DNA of 64,000 nucleotides. Source: Natrialbaceae archaeon (lineage in GTDB: Archaea > Halobacteriota > Halobacteria > Halobacteriales > Natrialbaceae). Positions 33,513 to 42,683 of this stretch are shown here, piece after piece; the stretch's first letter is position 1, and each line of letters begins with the position of its first letter. The notes under the pieces were generated by a model that made no database searches, had not been told where the DNA came from, and saw only the letters and a list, made by a program, of their open reading frames with translations. Both the position numbers and the translations under genes were made by a program. The stretch is taken from the NCBI GenBank assembly GCA_003559215.1, contig PWMF01000034.1, positions 55,545 to 119,544 on the forward strand. The letters are read 5' to 3'.

Positions 33513-33593
33513 TCGTGTTCTCTATCCCGCTATTCGCTCGCGGCGATATATATTGCGATGGTTTTCGCAGGGAACGAGTGGCGGGTAGGACGC

Positions 33594-35426
33594 CTACTCG
33601 AGGACGACTAACGTGTCGCCCATGTCGACGCTCTCGCCCTCCTCGACAGCGATCTGGGAGACAGTGCCACCCCGGGAGGCGACGATGTCGTTTTCCATCT
33701 TCATCGCCTCGAGGACGACCAGCACGTCGCCGGCCTCGACCTCGTCGCCGACCTCGACCTCGACGCCGAGGATCGTCCCCTGCATTTCGGCGTCGACGGT
33801 CTCGCCGTCGGCGTCGATCTCGGTCTCGGTCTCGGTAGCACCGCCGGCCGGCTCCGGCGGCCCGCTGGCCTGAGACTGGCTGGCACCGCCGTTACCCGCC
33901 GGAATCGCGGGTGCATCATGTTCCTCTAAGTTGACCTCGAAGCGTTTGCCGTTGACCTCGACGGTGAACTCCCGCTCGACGGTCTCCTCGTCGTCGCCCG
34001 CGTCGGCGCTCTCGGAGCCCCACTGGGCCTGGGCCTCCTCGATCCGGCTCTCGTCGAGCTCCTCGTCTAAGTACTTCGTCGTGTGGGTGCTCTCGACGAA
34101 CCGCTCGTCGGAGAGCATCAGCCGGTGGAACGGGATGATCGTCGGGATCCCCTCGATCTCGTACTCCCGCAGGGCCCGCAGCGAGCGCTCGAGACACTCC
34201 TCGCGGTCGGCACCCCAGACGACCAGCTTCGCGATCATCGAGTCGTAGTCGGTCACGAGCTCGTCGCCCTGCTTGAGCGCGTCGTCGAGTCGGACGCCGA
34301 TCCCGCCCGGCGGGTCGTAGGTCATCAGCTCGCCACCCGTCGCGGGCGCGAAGTCGTTGGCCGCGTTCTCGGCGTTGATCCGGAACTCGATCGCGTGGCC
34401 GTCGATATCGACGTCGTCCTGGTCGAAGTCGACCGTCTCGCCCGCGGCGATCCTGATCTGGCGTTTGACGATGTCGATCCCCGTGATCTCCTCGGTGACG
34501 GTGTGTTCGACCTGGATCCGCGTGTTGACCTCGAGGAAGTAGAAGTTCGCGTCCGGCCCCAGCAGGCCGTCCCGGCCAAGGTCCTCCTCGACGAGGAACT
34601 CGACGGTGCCGGCGTTGGTGTAGTCGGCTGCGGAGACGCCGCGGCGGGCAGCCTCGCCGATCTTCTCGCGGAGCTCGTCGGTCAGCGCCGCGGAGGGGCC
34701 CTCCTCGATGACCTTCTGATGGCGGCGCTGGAGCGAGCAGTCCCGCTCGCCCAGGTGGCGGACGTTACCCTCGCCGTCGGCGAGGATCTGGACCTCGATG
34801 TGACGGGGGTTCTCGAGGTAGCGCTCGAGGTAGACCGAGTCGTTGTCGAAGTACGCCTCGCCCTCGCGCTTCGCGCTCTCGAGTTGGTCCTCGACCTCGC
34901 TTTCGTCCCAGACGACCTTCATCCCGCGGCCGCCACCGCCACCCTCGGCCTTGATGGCGATCGGGTAGCCGTGCTCCTCGCCGAAGGTTTTGACCTCCTC
35001 GGGGTCGGTGACGGGATCGGTCGTCCCGGGAACGATCGGCACGTCGGCCTCGCTCATGATCTTTCGGGCCTTGGTCTTCTCGCCCAGCGACTCCATGGCC
35101 GAACTCGAGGGGCCGATCCAGGTAATCCCGTCGGCGTCCTCGACCTTCGCCGCGAACTCGGCGTTCTCGGCGAGGAAGCCGTACCCCGGGTGGATCGCGT
35201 CGGCGTCGGCCTTGCGCGCGGCCTCGATGACGGCCTCGTGATCGAGGTACGAGTCGGCCGCGCGGGCCGGCCCGACGTTGTACGCCTCGTCGGCGTAGCG
35301 GACGTGTCCCGACTCCTTGTCGGCCTCCGAGTAGATCGCGACGGTTCCGACGTTCAACTCCTCACAGGCCCGCATCACCCGAACGGCGATCTCCCCGCGG
35401 TTCGCGACGAGAACCTTCCTGAACAT
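33594..35426 (-). CDS. pccA: Propionyl/acetyl-CoA carboxylase, biotin carboxylase + biotin carrier subunit
   Basis: 610 residues from ATG 35424-35426 ([18 protein letters not shown]). Biotin carboxylase domain 1-450: [16 protein letters not shown] (ATP loop), [32 protein letters not shown]. An acidic linker rich in Pro, Gly, Ser and Glu at about 480-540 leads to a biotinyl domain with EAMKMEND, biotin Lys576. It carboxylates biotin with bicarbonate and ATP for transfer to acyl-CoA by PccB. It is on the same strand as pccX and pccB but separated by a decayed lipoprotein gene. The frame 6 codons upstream (35444) is not preferred. Confidence 0.95.
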   Translation of the reverse strand: MFRKVLVANRGEIAVRVMRACEELNVGTVAIYSEADKESGHVRYADEAYNVGPARAADSYLDHEAVIEAARKADADAIHPGYGFLAENAEFAAKVEDADGITWIGPSSSAMESLGEKTKARKIMSEADVPIVPGTTDPVTDPEEVKTFGEEHGYPIAIKAEGGGGGRGMKVVWDESEVEDQLESAKREGEAYFDNDSVYLERYLENPRHIEVQILADGEGNVRHLGERDCSLQRRHQKVIEEGPSAALTDELREKIGEAARRGVSAADYTNAGTVEFLVEEDLGRDGLLGPDANFYFLEVNTRIQVEHTVTEEITGIDIVKRQIRIAAGETVDFDQDDVDIDGHAIEFRINAENAANDFAPATGGELMTYDPPGGIGVRLDDALKQGDELVTDYDSMIAKLVVWGADREECLERSLRALREYEIEGIPTIIPFHRLMLSDERFVESTHTTKYLDEELDESRIEEAQAQWGSESADAGDDEETVEREFTVEVNGKRFEVNLEEHDAPAIPAGNGGASQSQASGPPEPAGGATETETEIDADGETVDAEMQGTILGVEVEVGDEVEAGDVLVVLEAMKMENDIVASRGGTVSQIAVEEGESVDMGDTLVVLE

Positions 35427-35535
35427 TTCTGTCAGAACCGTCACGGGGCGCCTACCTTACTTTTTCGCAACGAATCGGTTAACCGGAGAACTACTTTCAG
35501 TTGACAGCTGCCGATCGAGGCGGCTACACGCACCG

Positions 35536-35988
35536 TCAACCGTCGTGCTCGGCGGCGATCTCCTGGCGAGCCTCCTCGAGCCACGCTGGCTCCTCTGGTT
35601 CGGCGTCGGTCGGCTCCGTGGAGAACACCTCCTCGACGGTCGTCCGCGCCGCTGCCAAGATGGACTCCCCGTCGTCCGGCAGGGTTCTCTCGAGCGCGTA
35701 CTCGGTGAGGTCCCCCTCCTCGGCGAGCACGAGCCGGAACGATACCGACTCGTAGTTGCCGAGGAAGTCGGCGACGCCCTCGAGGACGTAGCGTTCGCTC
35801 GAGTTCCGTCCGGTAGGGCCGATCCTCGAGCTGGCTGCGGTGTTCGTTGACTAGCAGGTGCGAATCCGTCACGCCCGACTCGGTGAGGCCGGGCGCCAGC
35901 TCGCGGTCGCCGTCGTCCTCGGCGTCACCGACGAGTCCCCCCAGCCCGCGGTTACCACGACGAGGACGACCAGAGGAGTGCGAGCCAC
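35536..35988 (-). pseudogene. Decayed lipoprotein gene with two frameshifts and lost lipobox Cys
   Basis: On the minus strand a GTG at 35986-35988 begins a signal-like peptide, VARTPLVVLVVVTAGWGDS, where Trp (TGG) stands at the usual lipobox Cys. The frame must then shift (about 35940) to read DAEDDGDRELAPGLTESGVTD and SHLLVNEHRSQLEDRPYRTE. It shifts again (about 35790) to read YVLEGVADFLGNYESVSF and the acidic C-terminus ending QEIAAEHDG at 35536. The three pieces resemble the haloarchaeal lipoproteins with a PGLTESGVTD...L...H motif after the signal. The interior is also shorter than such proteins usually are. It interrupts the carboxylase gene set. Confidence 0.7.
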
Positions 35989-36195
35989 CCCCTCATTCCA
36001 CGTTGGTTCCGCTTGCCCGCCCGAAGCGATCCGGTCCGTCCCGCGGGTTGTGATAGAACGGGTGACACTTCTATCGTCGAACACGTCTCGAGTCTGTAGT
36101 ATGGTTCTACCGTGAAACGGGGCGTCCGAGGTGTCCGGCCGCCGCTTCGGGGCGGACGCGCGAAAACGGCGAACGTCGGCTCGAACGGCCGTCGC

Positions 36196-36516
36196 TCAGA
36201 AGCGGTCGGTCCGCCCGGCGGCCGACCAGGGATCGGTCGGTGCGTCGAGCGGAACGCGGACGTCGCGCTGTTGTTGGGCTCGGACGCGACCGGCGAACGC
36301 CCAGCGGCGGTCCTGCCAGGTCTCTTCTTCGTCTGCCGCCGCGGCCGCGGCGGCCAGCGCCCGATCGTGGAGATGGGCACCGATGGCGGCGACGATGGCC
36401 GCGGCTTCCTCGCTGTCGGCGTCGTCGGGGAGCTCAATGTCGACGCTTTCGGGAAGGGGCCCCAGCGGGTCGGCGGCAACGTCGGCGTCGGCGTTCGACT
36501 GGTGCTGTGCGGTCAT
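36196..36516 (-). CDS. pccX: Small acyl-CoA carboxylase subunit PccX (epsilon-like)
   Basis: 106 residues from ATG 36514-36516. It has an acidic N-terminus, a helix [30 protein letters not shown], then [18 protein letters not shown], the typical Trp/Arg motif of carboxylase epsilon subunits and of haloarchaeal PccX. In Haloferax PccX is the third subunit needed for propionyl-CoA carboxylase activity. It follows pccB with 1 nt between, so co-translation is expected. Confidence 0.85.
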   Translation of the reverse strand: MTAQHQSNADADVAADPLGPLPESVDIELPDDADSEEAAAIVAAIGAHLHDRALAAAAAAADEEETWQDRRWAFAGRVRAQQQRDVRVPLDAPTDPWSAAGRTDRF

Positions 36517-36517
36517 C

Positions 36518-38068
36518 TCAGAGCGGGATGTTGCCGTGTTTCTTCTCGGGATTGTCCTCGCGTTTCGTCTCGAGCATCTCGAGGTCGTCGATCAAGCGCG
36601 GACGGGTTTCGGTCGGGAGGATGACGTCGTCGAGGAAGCCCTTGTCCGTCGCGGTGTAGGGGTTGGCGAACTCCTCGCGGTACTCCTCGATGAGCTCGTC
36701 CCGGAGCTCGTCGGGGTTTTCGGCCTCGGCGAGCTCCTGGCGATAGAGGATGTTGACCGCGCCCTGAGGACCCATGACGGCGATCTCGGCGGTCGGCCAG
36801 GCGTAGTTGACGTCGGCGCCGAGATTTTTGGAGGCCATCACGCAGTAGGCGCCCCCGTAGGCCTTGCGGGTGATTACCGTCAGCAGCGGCACCGTCGCCT
36901 CGGAGTAGGCGTACAACAGCTTCGCGCCGTGGCGGATGATCCCGCGGTGTTCCTGGTCGGTCCCGGGCATGTAGCCCGGAACGTCGACGAAGGTGACGAT
37001 TGGGATGTTGAACGCGTCACAGAAGCGGACGAACCGCGATCCCTTCATCGAGGCGTCGACGGTGAGCGTCCCGGCGTTGACGCGGGGCTGGTTGGCCACG
37101 AGTCCGACCGACCGACCGTCGAGGCGACCGAAGCCGACGACGATGTTCTTCGCGAAGTTCTCCGCGACCTCGAAGAACGACCCCTCGTCGACCACGCTGT
37201 CGATGACGTTGGTCATGTCGTAGGGCTTCTGTGGACTGTCGGGGACGATCGACTCGAGGGCCTCGTCGCGGCGATCCGGATCGTCCCAGGGGTCGACCCG
37301 CGGCGGGTCCTCGACGTTGTTCTGTGGAAGATAGGAGAGCAGCCGCTTGATGTCGTCTAAGGCCTGCTCCTCGCTCTCGCAGGCGAACTCAGCGACCCCG
37401 GTCTTATCGGCGTGGGTCATCGCCCCGCCGAGTTCCTCGTGGGTGACGTCCTCGCCGGTGACGGTCTTGGTGACGCCGGGGCCGGTGATGTACATGTGGC
37501 TCGTGTCCTTCACCATGAAGATGAAGTCGGTGATCGACGGGGAGTAGACCGCCCCGCCGGCGCAGGGCCCCATGATTCCCGAGATCTGGGGAACGACGCC
37601 GCTCGCACGCTGATTGCGTCGGAAGATCTCGGTGAAGCCGGCCAGGCTCTTGACGCCCTCCTGGATGCGTGCGCCGGCGGAGTCGTTGAGCCCGACGATC
37701 GGGGCGCCGACCTCCATCGCCATGTCCATCACCTTGCAGATCTTCTCGGCGAACACCTCGCCCAGAGACCCGCCGAAGACGGTGAAGTCGTGGGCGAAGA
37801 CGAAGACGGTCCGGCCGTTGACCTTGCCGTAGCCCGTGACGACGCCGTCGCCCGGGACCTTCTTCTCCTCCATTCCGAACTGGCTCGTCTGGTGGGTCCG
37901 GAGCTGGTCGAACTCCGTGAACGTGCCCTCGTCGAGGAAGTAGTCGATCCGCTCGCGGGCGGTCATCTTCCCCTTCTCGTGTTGTTTTTCGATCCGGTCC
38001 TCACCGCCGCCCATTCGTGCTTCTTCCCGGAATTCCTCGAGTTCCTCGATGCGATCCTCCATCGTCAT
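36518..38068 (-). CDS. pccB: Propionyl/acetyl-CoA carboxylase carboxyltransferase subunit
   Basis: 516 residues from ATG 38066-38068 ([16 protein letters not shown]), preceded by GGTGATCTCGGC, an SD-like sequence. A frame open to 38182 adds residues with no family match. The carboxyltransferase crotonase-type halves are clear: [44 protein letters not shown], then [27 protein letters not shown] and [18 protein letters not shown]. It moves CO2 from biotin to propionyl- or acetyl-CoA, feeding methylmalonyl-CoA or malonyl-CoA. First gene of the pccB-pccX unit. Confidence 0.95.
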   Translation of the reverse strand: MTMEDRIEELEEFREEARMGGGEDRIEKQHEKGKMTARERIDYFLDEGTFTEFDQLRTHQTSQFGMEEKKVPGDGVVTGYGKVNGRTVFVFAHDFTVFGGSLGEVFAEKICKVMDMAMEVGAPIVGLNDSAGARIQEGVKSLAGFTEIFRRNQRASGVVPQISGIMGPCAGGAVYSPSITDFIFMVKDTSHMYITGPGVTKTVTGEDVTHEELGGAMTHADKTGVAEFACESEEQALDDIKRLLSYLPQNNVEDPPRVDPWDDPDRRDEALESIVPDSPQKPYDMTNVIDSVVDEGSFFEVAENFAKNIVVGFGRLDGRSVGLVANQPRVNAGTLTVDASMKGSRFVRFCDAFNIPIVTFVDVPGYMPGTDQEHRGIIRHGAKLLYAYSEATVPLLTVITRKAYGGAYCVMASKNLGADVNYAWPTAEIAVMGPQGAVNILYRQELAEAENPDELRDELIEEYREEFANPYTATDKGFLDDVILPTETRPRLIDDLEMLETKREDNPEKKHGNIPL

Positions 38069-38179
38069 GCCGAGATCACCGCCGTGGGACACATACGCCG
38101 TTGTGTGATGACCAACAGGAAAAGAATTCCGTAACCTGCCACAATTATCGGGAACGTCAACCCGTGGCGTGAGGACGAC

Positions 38180-38199
38180 CACGAAAACTTATATATAGG
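38180..38199 (+). promoter_or_regulatory. BRE/TATA promoter of the NSS transporter
   Basis: CGAAAA (38182-38187) followed by CTTATATATAGG (38188-38199) is a textbook haloarchaeal BRE plus TATA box. Its centre is about 26 nt upstream of the ATG at 38220, predicting a leaderless mRNA. It lies in the divergent spacer with pccB. Confidence 0.75.
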
Positions 38200-38219
38200 C
38201 GTCTTTTAAATACGCAGAT

Positions 38220-39593
38220 ATGGTTCAACGTGAAACATGGGCCACGAGGACAGGGTTCATCCTCGCCGCAGTTGGGAGCGCGGTAGGATTGGGGAATATC
38301 TGGCGCTTTCCGTTCGTCACGGGCGAAGGTGGTGGTGCGGCGTTCCTGCTCGTCTACCTGCTGTTCATCGCGCTGATTGGGTTTCCCGCAATACTTGCGG
38401 AGTTCGTCGTCGGCCGGAAAACCAAACGCAACCCGGTCGGCGCGCTAAAGGAGTACGGCGGCGGGATCTGGACGTACATCGGCGGGATCTTCATTCTCAC
38501 CGGGTTCGTCATTCTCTCGTACTACAGCGTCGTCGCCGGCTGGTTCATCCGCTACACCCTCGAGGGCTTTCGGGGAAGCTACGCCGCTCGCATCGCCGCC
38601 TACGACGGCGATCCCGAGGTCATGTTTGGGGCGCTCTCGACGGGGCTGGACGCGTTTATTCTCCACACGGTGTTCATGGCGCTAACCGTCGGGATCGTCG
38701 CACTGGGGATCCGACAGGGGATCGAACTCGCCGTGAAGGTGATGGTCCCGGCGATCATCCTCCTGTTGCTCGGGCTCGCCGTGTGGGCGTTTACGCTGCC
38801 CGAGTCCGGGGGCGGTTACGCGTACTACCTCTCACCGGAGTTCGGCACCATCACCGAGAACTGGGCCGAGCTCCTGCCAGCGGCGGCCGGACAGGCTTTC
38901 TTCACACTCTCGCTGGGGATGGGGGTGATGATCACCTACGCCTCCTATCTGGGTGAGGACCGAAACCTCGCGACCGACGGCGCCGCGATCATCGGCTTCG
39001 ACACGGGGATCGCGTTCCTCACCGGTCTCGTCGTCTTCCCGATCATGTGGGCCGGCGACATGACCGATCCGGGCGAGGGTGGCGCCGGCGAGATCTTCGT
39101 CGCGCTGACTCAGGCGTTCGCCGAGGTTACCGGCGGCCAGTTCCTCGGACTGTTGTTCTTCGCGACGGTCTCGCTCGCCGCGCTCTCGAGTGCGATCTCG
39201 CTTCTCGAGGTCGTCACCTCCTACGTGATCGACGAGAAGGGGATCGAGCGGTGGCAGGCCGCCGTCGGGATGGGCGGGATCATCTATCTGCTCGGGGTGC
39301 CGGTCACGTACGACCTGATCTTCCTCGACCTGCTCGACCTGTTCGCCGACGCAATCTTGCTGGTCTTCGGCGCGTTGATGCTGACGATCCTCGTCGGCTG
39401 GATCGCGCCGAAGGCGGCGATCGACGAACTCGAGAAGGGGATCGGTCCCCTCGACGGCCTCGGCCAGGCGTGGATCTGGGCGATTCGCGTTCCGATCCTC
39501 ATCGTCCTCGTCGTCTCGCTGTACCTCGGCGTCGTCGACTACGTCGACTTCCTCACCGGGCCGTTCGCCGAGTGGATCGACGCGAACCTCTAA
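38220..39593 (+). CDS. Sodium-dependent NSS/SNF-family transporter
   Basis: 457 residues, LeuT-fold with 11-12 hydrophobic helices. TM1 carries the Na+/substrate motif AVGSAVGLGNIWRFPF, followed by GGGAAFLLVY. TM6-like GMGVMITYASYL and TM8-like AALSSAISLLEVVTSYV are also conserved. It imports an amino acid or related solute with Na+, consistent with a halophile's ion gradient. The last residues are GPFAEWIDANL. Translation starts at the ATG 38220, just downstream of a strong TATA box. Substrate unknown; glycine/betaine-type or aromatic amino acids are possible. Confidence 0.92.
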   Translation: MVQRETWATRTGFILAAVGSAVGLGNIWRFPFVTGEGGGAAFLLVYLLFIALIGFPAILAEFVVGRKTKRNPVGALKEYGGGIWTYIGGIFILTGFVILSYYSVVAGWFIRYTLEGFRGSYAARIAAYDGDPEVMFGALSTGLDAFILHTVFMALTVGIVALGIRQGIELAVKVMVPAIILLLLGLAVWAFTLPESGGGYAYYLSPEFGTITENWAELLPAAAGQAFFTLSLGMGVMITYASYLGEDRNLATDGAAIIGFDTGIAFLTGLVVFPIMWAGDMTDPGEGGAGEIFVALTQAFAEVTGGQFLGLLFFATVSLAALSSAISLLEVVTSYVIDEKGIERWQAAVGMGGIIYLLGVPVTYDLIFLDLLDLFADAILLVFGALMLTILVGWIAPKAAIDELEKGIGPLDGLGQAWIWAIRVPILIVLVVSLYLGVVDYVDFLTGPFAEWIDANL

Positions 39594-39753
39594 CCGACTG
39601 CCGTCGGATTTTTGGCGTTCGTTCGTCCCCCCGTGCCGATGTTCCGGCCACGGCGCGCACGAAACGGCCACCGGAGCGTCGACGCCGCGACGTCTCGCCC
39701 GCCGGCTGCTGACTGCGGACTTTCTTTCTCGAGAAAATACGTGTTATCGTTCA

Positions 39754-39770
39754 CAGAAACTCTTTATATT
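39754..39770 (+). promoter_or_regulatory. BRE/TATA promoter of the ABC substrate-binding protein
   Basis: CAGAAAC then TCTTTATATT; the TATA core TTTATATT (39763-39770) is centred about 25 nt upstream of ATG 39791, predicting a leaderless transcript separate from the NSS gene. The upstream part of the 197-nt spacer is otherwise unremarkable. Confidence 0.7.
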
Positions 39771-39790
39771 GGAACGTGGCAACTTACCAC

Positions 39791-41047
39791 ATGGTAGGGG
39801 AACCTAACCGGCGGCAAGTACTGGGGGGAATCGGTGTAACGGGAACACTCTCGCTTGCGGGCTGTCTGGACGCTTTGGACGCGGGGAACGGCAACGGCAA
39901 CGGTGACGACGACGGCGACGCCGACGCGATGGTCGGCGTCCTCCAGCCGGAGTCCGGAGACCTCGGCGATCTGGGGACGCCGATCGCCGACGCGGCCGAG
40001 CTGCCGGCGATCCAGCTCGCGGACGAGGGCGTCGACTTCGAGATCGATATCCGGCGCGAGGACACCGAGACGACGCCCGACGTCGGGGTCAGCCGCGCCG
40101 AGGCGCTGCTCGATGCGGGGTATCCGGCGGTGACGGGCGCAGCCGCGTCGGACGTGACGATCACCTGCGCGGAGGACGTCTGGTACGACAACGAGGTCGT
40201 GGCGATTTCGCCGGCGAGCACCTCACCCGACATCACGGACATGCCGGGGGATTACCTGCTACGGACCGCGCCGAGCGACGAGTGGCAGGGCGACGCGATG
40301 GCCGAGATCGCCGTCGAGCAGGAAGGCGCCGAGTCGGTCGCCACGATGTACCTGAACAACGACTACGGCCAGGGGCTCAACGACGTGTTCGTCGAGGGCT
40401 GTGAGGAGCGCGGCGCCGAGATCCTCGAGGAGGTCCCCTTCGAACCCGAGCAGGCGTCTTACGACTCCGAGCTCGAGAGCACGGTCGGGGAGGAGCCGGA
40501 CCTGCTAATGGTCGTCGGCTACCCGGAGAGCGGCCAGGTCATCTTCCGGGACTTCTACAGCGACTTCGACGACGGGACGACGATCCTCGTTCCGGACGGC
40601 CTCATCGACCCCTCGCTGCCCGGCCAGGTCGACAATCCGATGGAGAACGTGATGGGGACCGCGCCCGGCGCCGGCGGCGACGGCGCGGACCACTTCAACG
40701 AGCTGTACGAAAACGAGTACGACACCTCGCCCGGCGTGTTCAACGCCCAGGCGTACGACGCGACGGCGGTGCTCATCCTCGCAACTCTCGCCGCGGGCGA
40801 ACTCGACGGCGCCGCCATCGCCGAACAGGTTCGCGAGGTCGCAAACCCCGACGGTGAGGAGGTCACGCCCGAGAATCTGGGAGAGGGTCTCGAGATGGCC
40901 GCCAACGGCGACGAGATCCAGTACCGCGGCGCGTCCGGCCCCGTGGAGTTCGACGACAACGGCGACCAGGAGGCGGTCACCTACGACGTCGGTCGCTACC
41001 ACGAGGACGGCTACGACGTCGAGGACACCGTCGAGTACGAGGCGTAG
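39791..41047 (+). CDS. Branched-chain-amino-acid-type ABC transporter substrate-binding lipoprotein
   Basis: 418 residues from ATG 39791. A Tat-lipoprotein signal MVGEPNRRQVLGGIGVTGTL is followed by the lipobox LAGC (Cys near 25) and a low-complexity Gly/Asn/Asp linker. The body is a Leu/Ile/Val-binding periplasmic fold: MVGVLQPESGDLGDLGTPIADAA, AVTGAAASDVTI, VATMYLNNDYGQGLNDVFV and YDATAVLILA. It binds an amino acid or amide outside the cell for the LivFGMH importer. Its gene is convergent with, not upstream of, those importer genes. Confidence 0.92.
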   Translation: MVGEPNRRQVLGGIGVTGTLSLAGCLDALDAGNGNGNGDDDGDADAMVGVLQPESGDLGDLGTPIADAAELPAIQLADEGVDFEIDIRREDTETTPDVGVSRAEALLDAGYPAVTGAAASDVTITCAEDVWYDNEVVAISPASTSPDITDMPGDYLLRTAPSDEWQGDAMAEIAVEQEGAESVATMYLNNDYGQGLNDVFVEGCEERGAEILEEVPFEPEQASYDSELESTVGEEPDLLMVVGYPESGQVIFRDFYSDFDDGTTILVPDGLIDPSLPGQVDNPMENVMGTAPGAGGDGADHFNELYENEYDTSPGVFNAQAYDATAVLILATLAAGELDGAAIAEQVREVANPDGEEVTPENLGEGLEMAANGDEIQYRGASGPVEFDDNGDQEAVTYDVGRYHEDGYDVEDTVEYEA

Positions 41048-41127
41048 TCGGGACGGCGACCTTTTTCCGTGCCGCGAGTACGACTCGAGTAAGCTGCCCG
41101 TCACTCCGAGCCGATTCCGGAATCGGA

Positions 41128-41832
41128 TCAGCCGCCCAGGAAGTCCTGGCGAACCTGTTCGTTCGCGAGCAGCTCCTCGCCGGTGTCGACGTACCGGTTT
41201 TGCCCCTGGACCAGAACGTAGCCCCGATCGCACCGTCTGAGCGCCTCCTTGGCGTTCTGCTCGACCAGCAGGACGCCGGTGCCGTCCGCGTTGATCTGAT
41301 CGATCCGATCGAACATCTCTCCGACGAGGTCGGGCGCGAGCCCGGCGCTTGGCTCGTCCAGCAGGAGGAGATCGGGATCGAGCATCAGCGCTCGCCCCAT
41401 CGCCAGCATCTGGCGCTGGCCACCGCTCAGGTCGCCGGCGGCCTGATTCCGCCGCTCCTCGAGGATCGGGAACCGATCGAAGATCCGCTCGAGTCGGTCC
41501 TGTGGGACGTCGTCCAGGATGTACGCGCCCATCTCGAGGTTCTCGATCACCGACAGCGACGGAAACACGTTGTCGCTCTGGGGAACGTAGCCGATTCCGG
41601 TCGTGATGATATCCTCGGGCCGGTAGCCGCTGATCTCCTCGCCGGCGAACTCGATCGAACCGCCCATGTGGACGGTCAGCCCGAAGACGGACTTCATCAC
41701 CGTCGACTTGCCGGCGCCGTTGGGGCCGACGATGGTGACGTACTCGCCCTCGCCGACCGCGAGGTCGACGTCGTCGATGATCTGGAGATCGCCGTAGCCG
41801 GCGTCCAGCCCGGTGACGTCGAGCATGGCCAT
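41128..41832 (-). CDS. livF: ABC transporter ATP-binding protein (LivF)
   Basis: 234 residues. Walker A GPNGAGKST (about 36-44), signature LSGGQRQMLAMGRAL, Walker B LLLLDEPSAGLAP and switch His region EQNAKEAL. The ATG at 41830-41832 overlaps the livG stop (TGATG), so the two are coupled. It powers import of branched-chain amino acids or related compounds with LivG. It is last gene of the leftward operon and ends 80 nt from the convergent binding-protein stop. Confidence 0.94.
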   Translation of the reverse strand: MAMLDVTGLDAGYGDLQIIDDVDLAVGEGEYVTIVGPNGAGKSTVMKSVFGLTVHMGGSIEFAGEEISGYRPEDIITTGIGYVPQSDNVFPSLSVIENLEMGAYILDDVPQDRLERIFDRFPILEERRNQAAGDLSGGQRQMLAMGRALMLDPDLLLLDEPSAGLAPDLVGEMFDRIDQINADGTGVLLVEQNAKEALRRCDRGYVLVQGQNRYVDTGEELLANEQVRQDFLGG

Positions 41833-42683
41833 CAGATCTCACCTCCGAGGTACGCCTCGATCACCTGTTCGTTCGACTTGATCTCCGCCGGCGCGCCCTC
41901 GTCGAGAACGGCTCCCTGGTGCATGACGATCACGCGCTCGCAGTTGTTCATGATGACGTCCATGTCGTGTTCGACGATGAGGAAGCTGTACCCCTGCTCG
42001 CGAAGCTGGTGAACGTGTTCGAGGAGCTTCTTCTCGAGGGTCGGGTTGACCCCGGCCATCGGCTCGTCGAGCATGAGCATCTCCGGATCCGTCTGCAGGG
42101 CCCGCGCGAGCTCGAGCAGCTTCCGCTGGCCGCCCGAGAGGTTCTTCGCGTACTCCTCGGCCAGGTGGTCGATCTCGAAGAACTCGAGGGTCTCCCAGGC
42201 CCGCTCGCGAAGCTCGCGCTCCTGGTCGAGCACCTCGTCGCGGAAGTACGGTAACACGGACCGCCACAGCGACTCGCCGCGCTGTCCCTTCGGCGCGAGC
42301 ATCATGTTCTCGAGAACGGTCATCTCTGGGAGTTCGCGGGCGATCTGGAACGTCCGTACCAGCCCGCGGTTCGCGACCTGGTGGGGCTCGTCGCCGGTGA
42401 TCTCCTCGCCGTCGAACACGACTCGTCCGCCGTCTGGCCGGTGGACGCCGGCGATACAGTTGAACGTCGTCGACTTGCCGGCCCCGTTCGGACCGATCAG
42501 CCCGGTGATCGAACCCCGCTCGACCGCGAAGCTCGCGCCGTCGACCGCGACGATCCCGCCGAAGCGCTTCTTGAGGGCCTCGATCTCCAGGATCACGTCC
42601 TCGACGGCGTGATCCGCCCGGTCGTCCGCGACGTCCTCGCCGCGGCCGGCTTCCATGTCGGGGTCTCGCTCGAGGTCACTCAT
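41832..42683 (-). CDS. livG: ABC transporter ATP-binding protein (LivG)
   Basis: 283 residues from ATG 42681-42683 (MSDLERDPDMEAGRGE); a GTG three codons upstream (42692) is an alternative. An acidic N-terminal extension of about 30 residues precedes the ATPase. Walker A GPNGAGKST, then the LivG-typical RTFQIARELPEMTVLENMMLA, signature LSGGQRKLLELARAL and Walker B LMLDEPMAGVNP. The start overlaps the livM stop by 8 nt. It couples ATP hydrolysis to LivH-LivM. Confidence 0.94.
   Translation of the reverse strand: MSDLERDPDMEAGRGEDVADDRADHAVEDVILEIEALKKRFGGIVAVDGASFAVERGSITGLIGPNGAGKSTTFNCIAGVHRPDGGRVVFDGEEITGDEPHQVANRGLVRTFQIARELPEMTVLENMMLAPKGQRGESLWRSVLPYFRDEVLDQERELRERAWETLEFFEIDHLAEEYAKNLSGGQRKLLELARALQTDPEMLMLDEPMAGVNPTLEKKLLEHVHQLREQGYSFLIVEHDMDVIMNNCERVIVMHQGAVLDEGAPAEIKSNEQVIEAYLGGEI

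Noticed and set aside
35869..36084. Separate 71-aa gene upstream of the decayed lipoprotein
   Set aside because: It is the signal-peptide part of the frameshifted pseudogene, not an independent gene.
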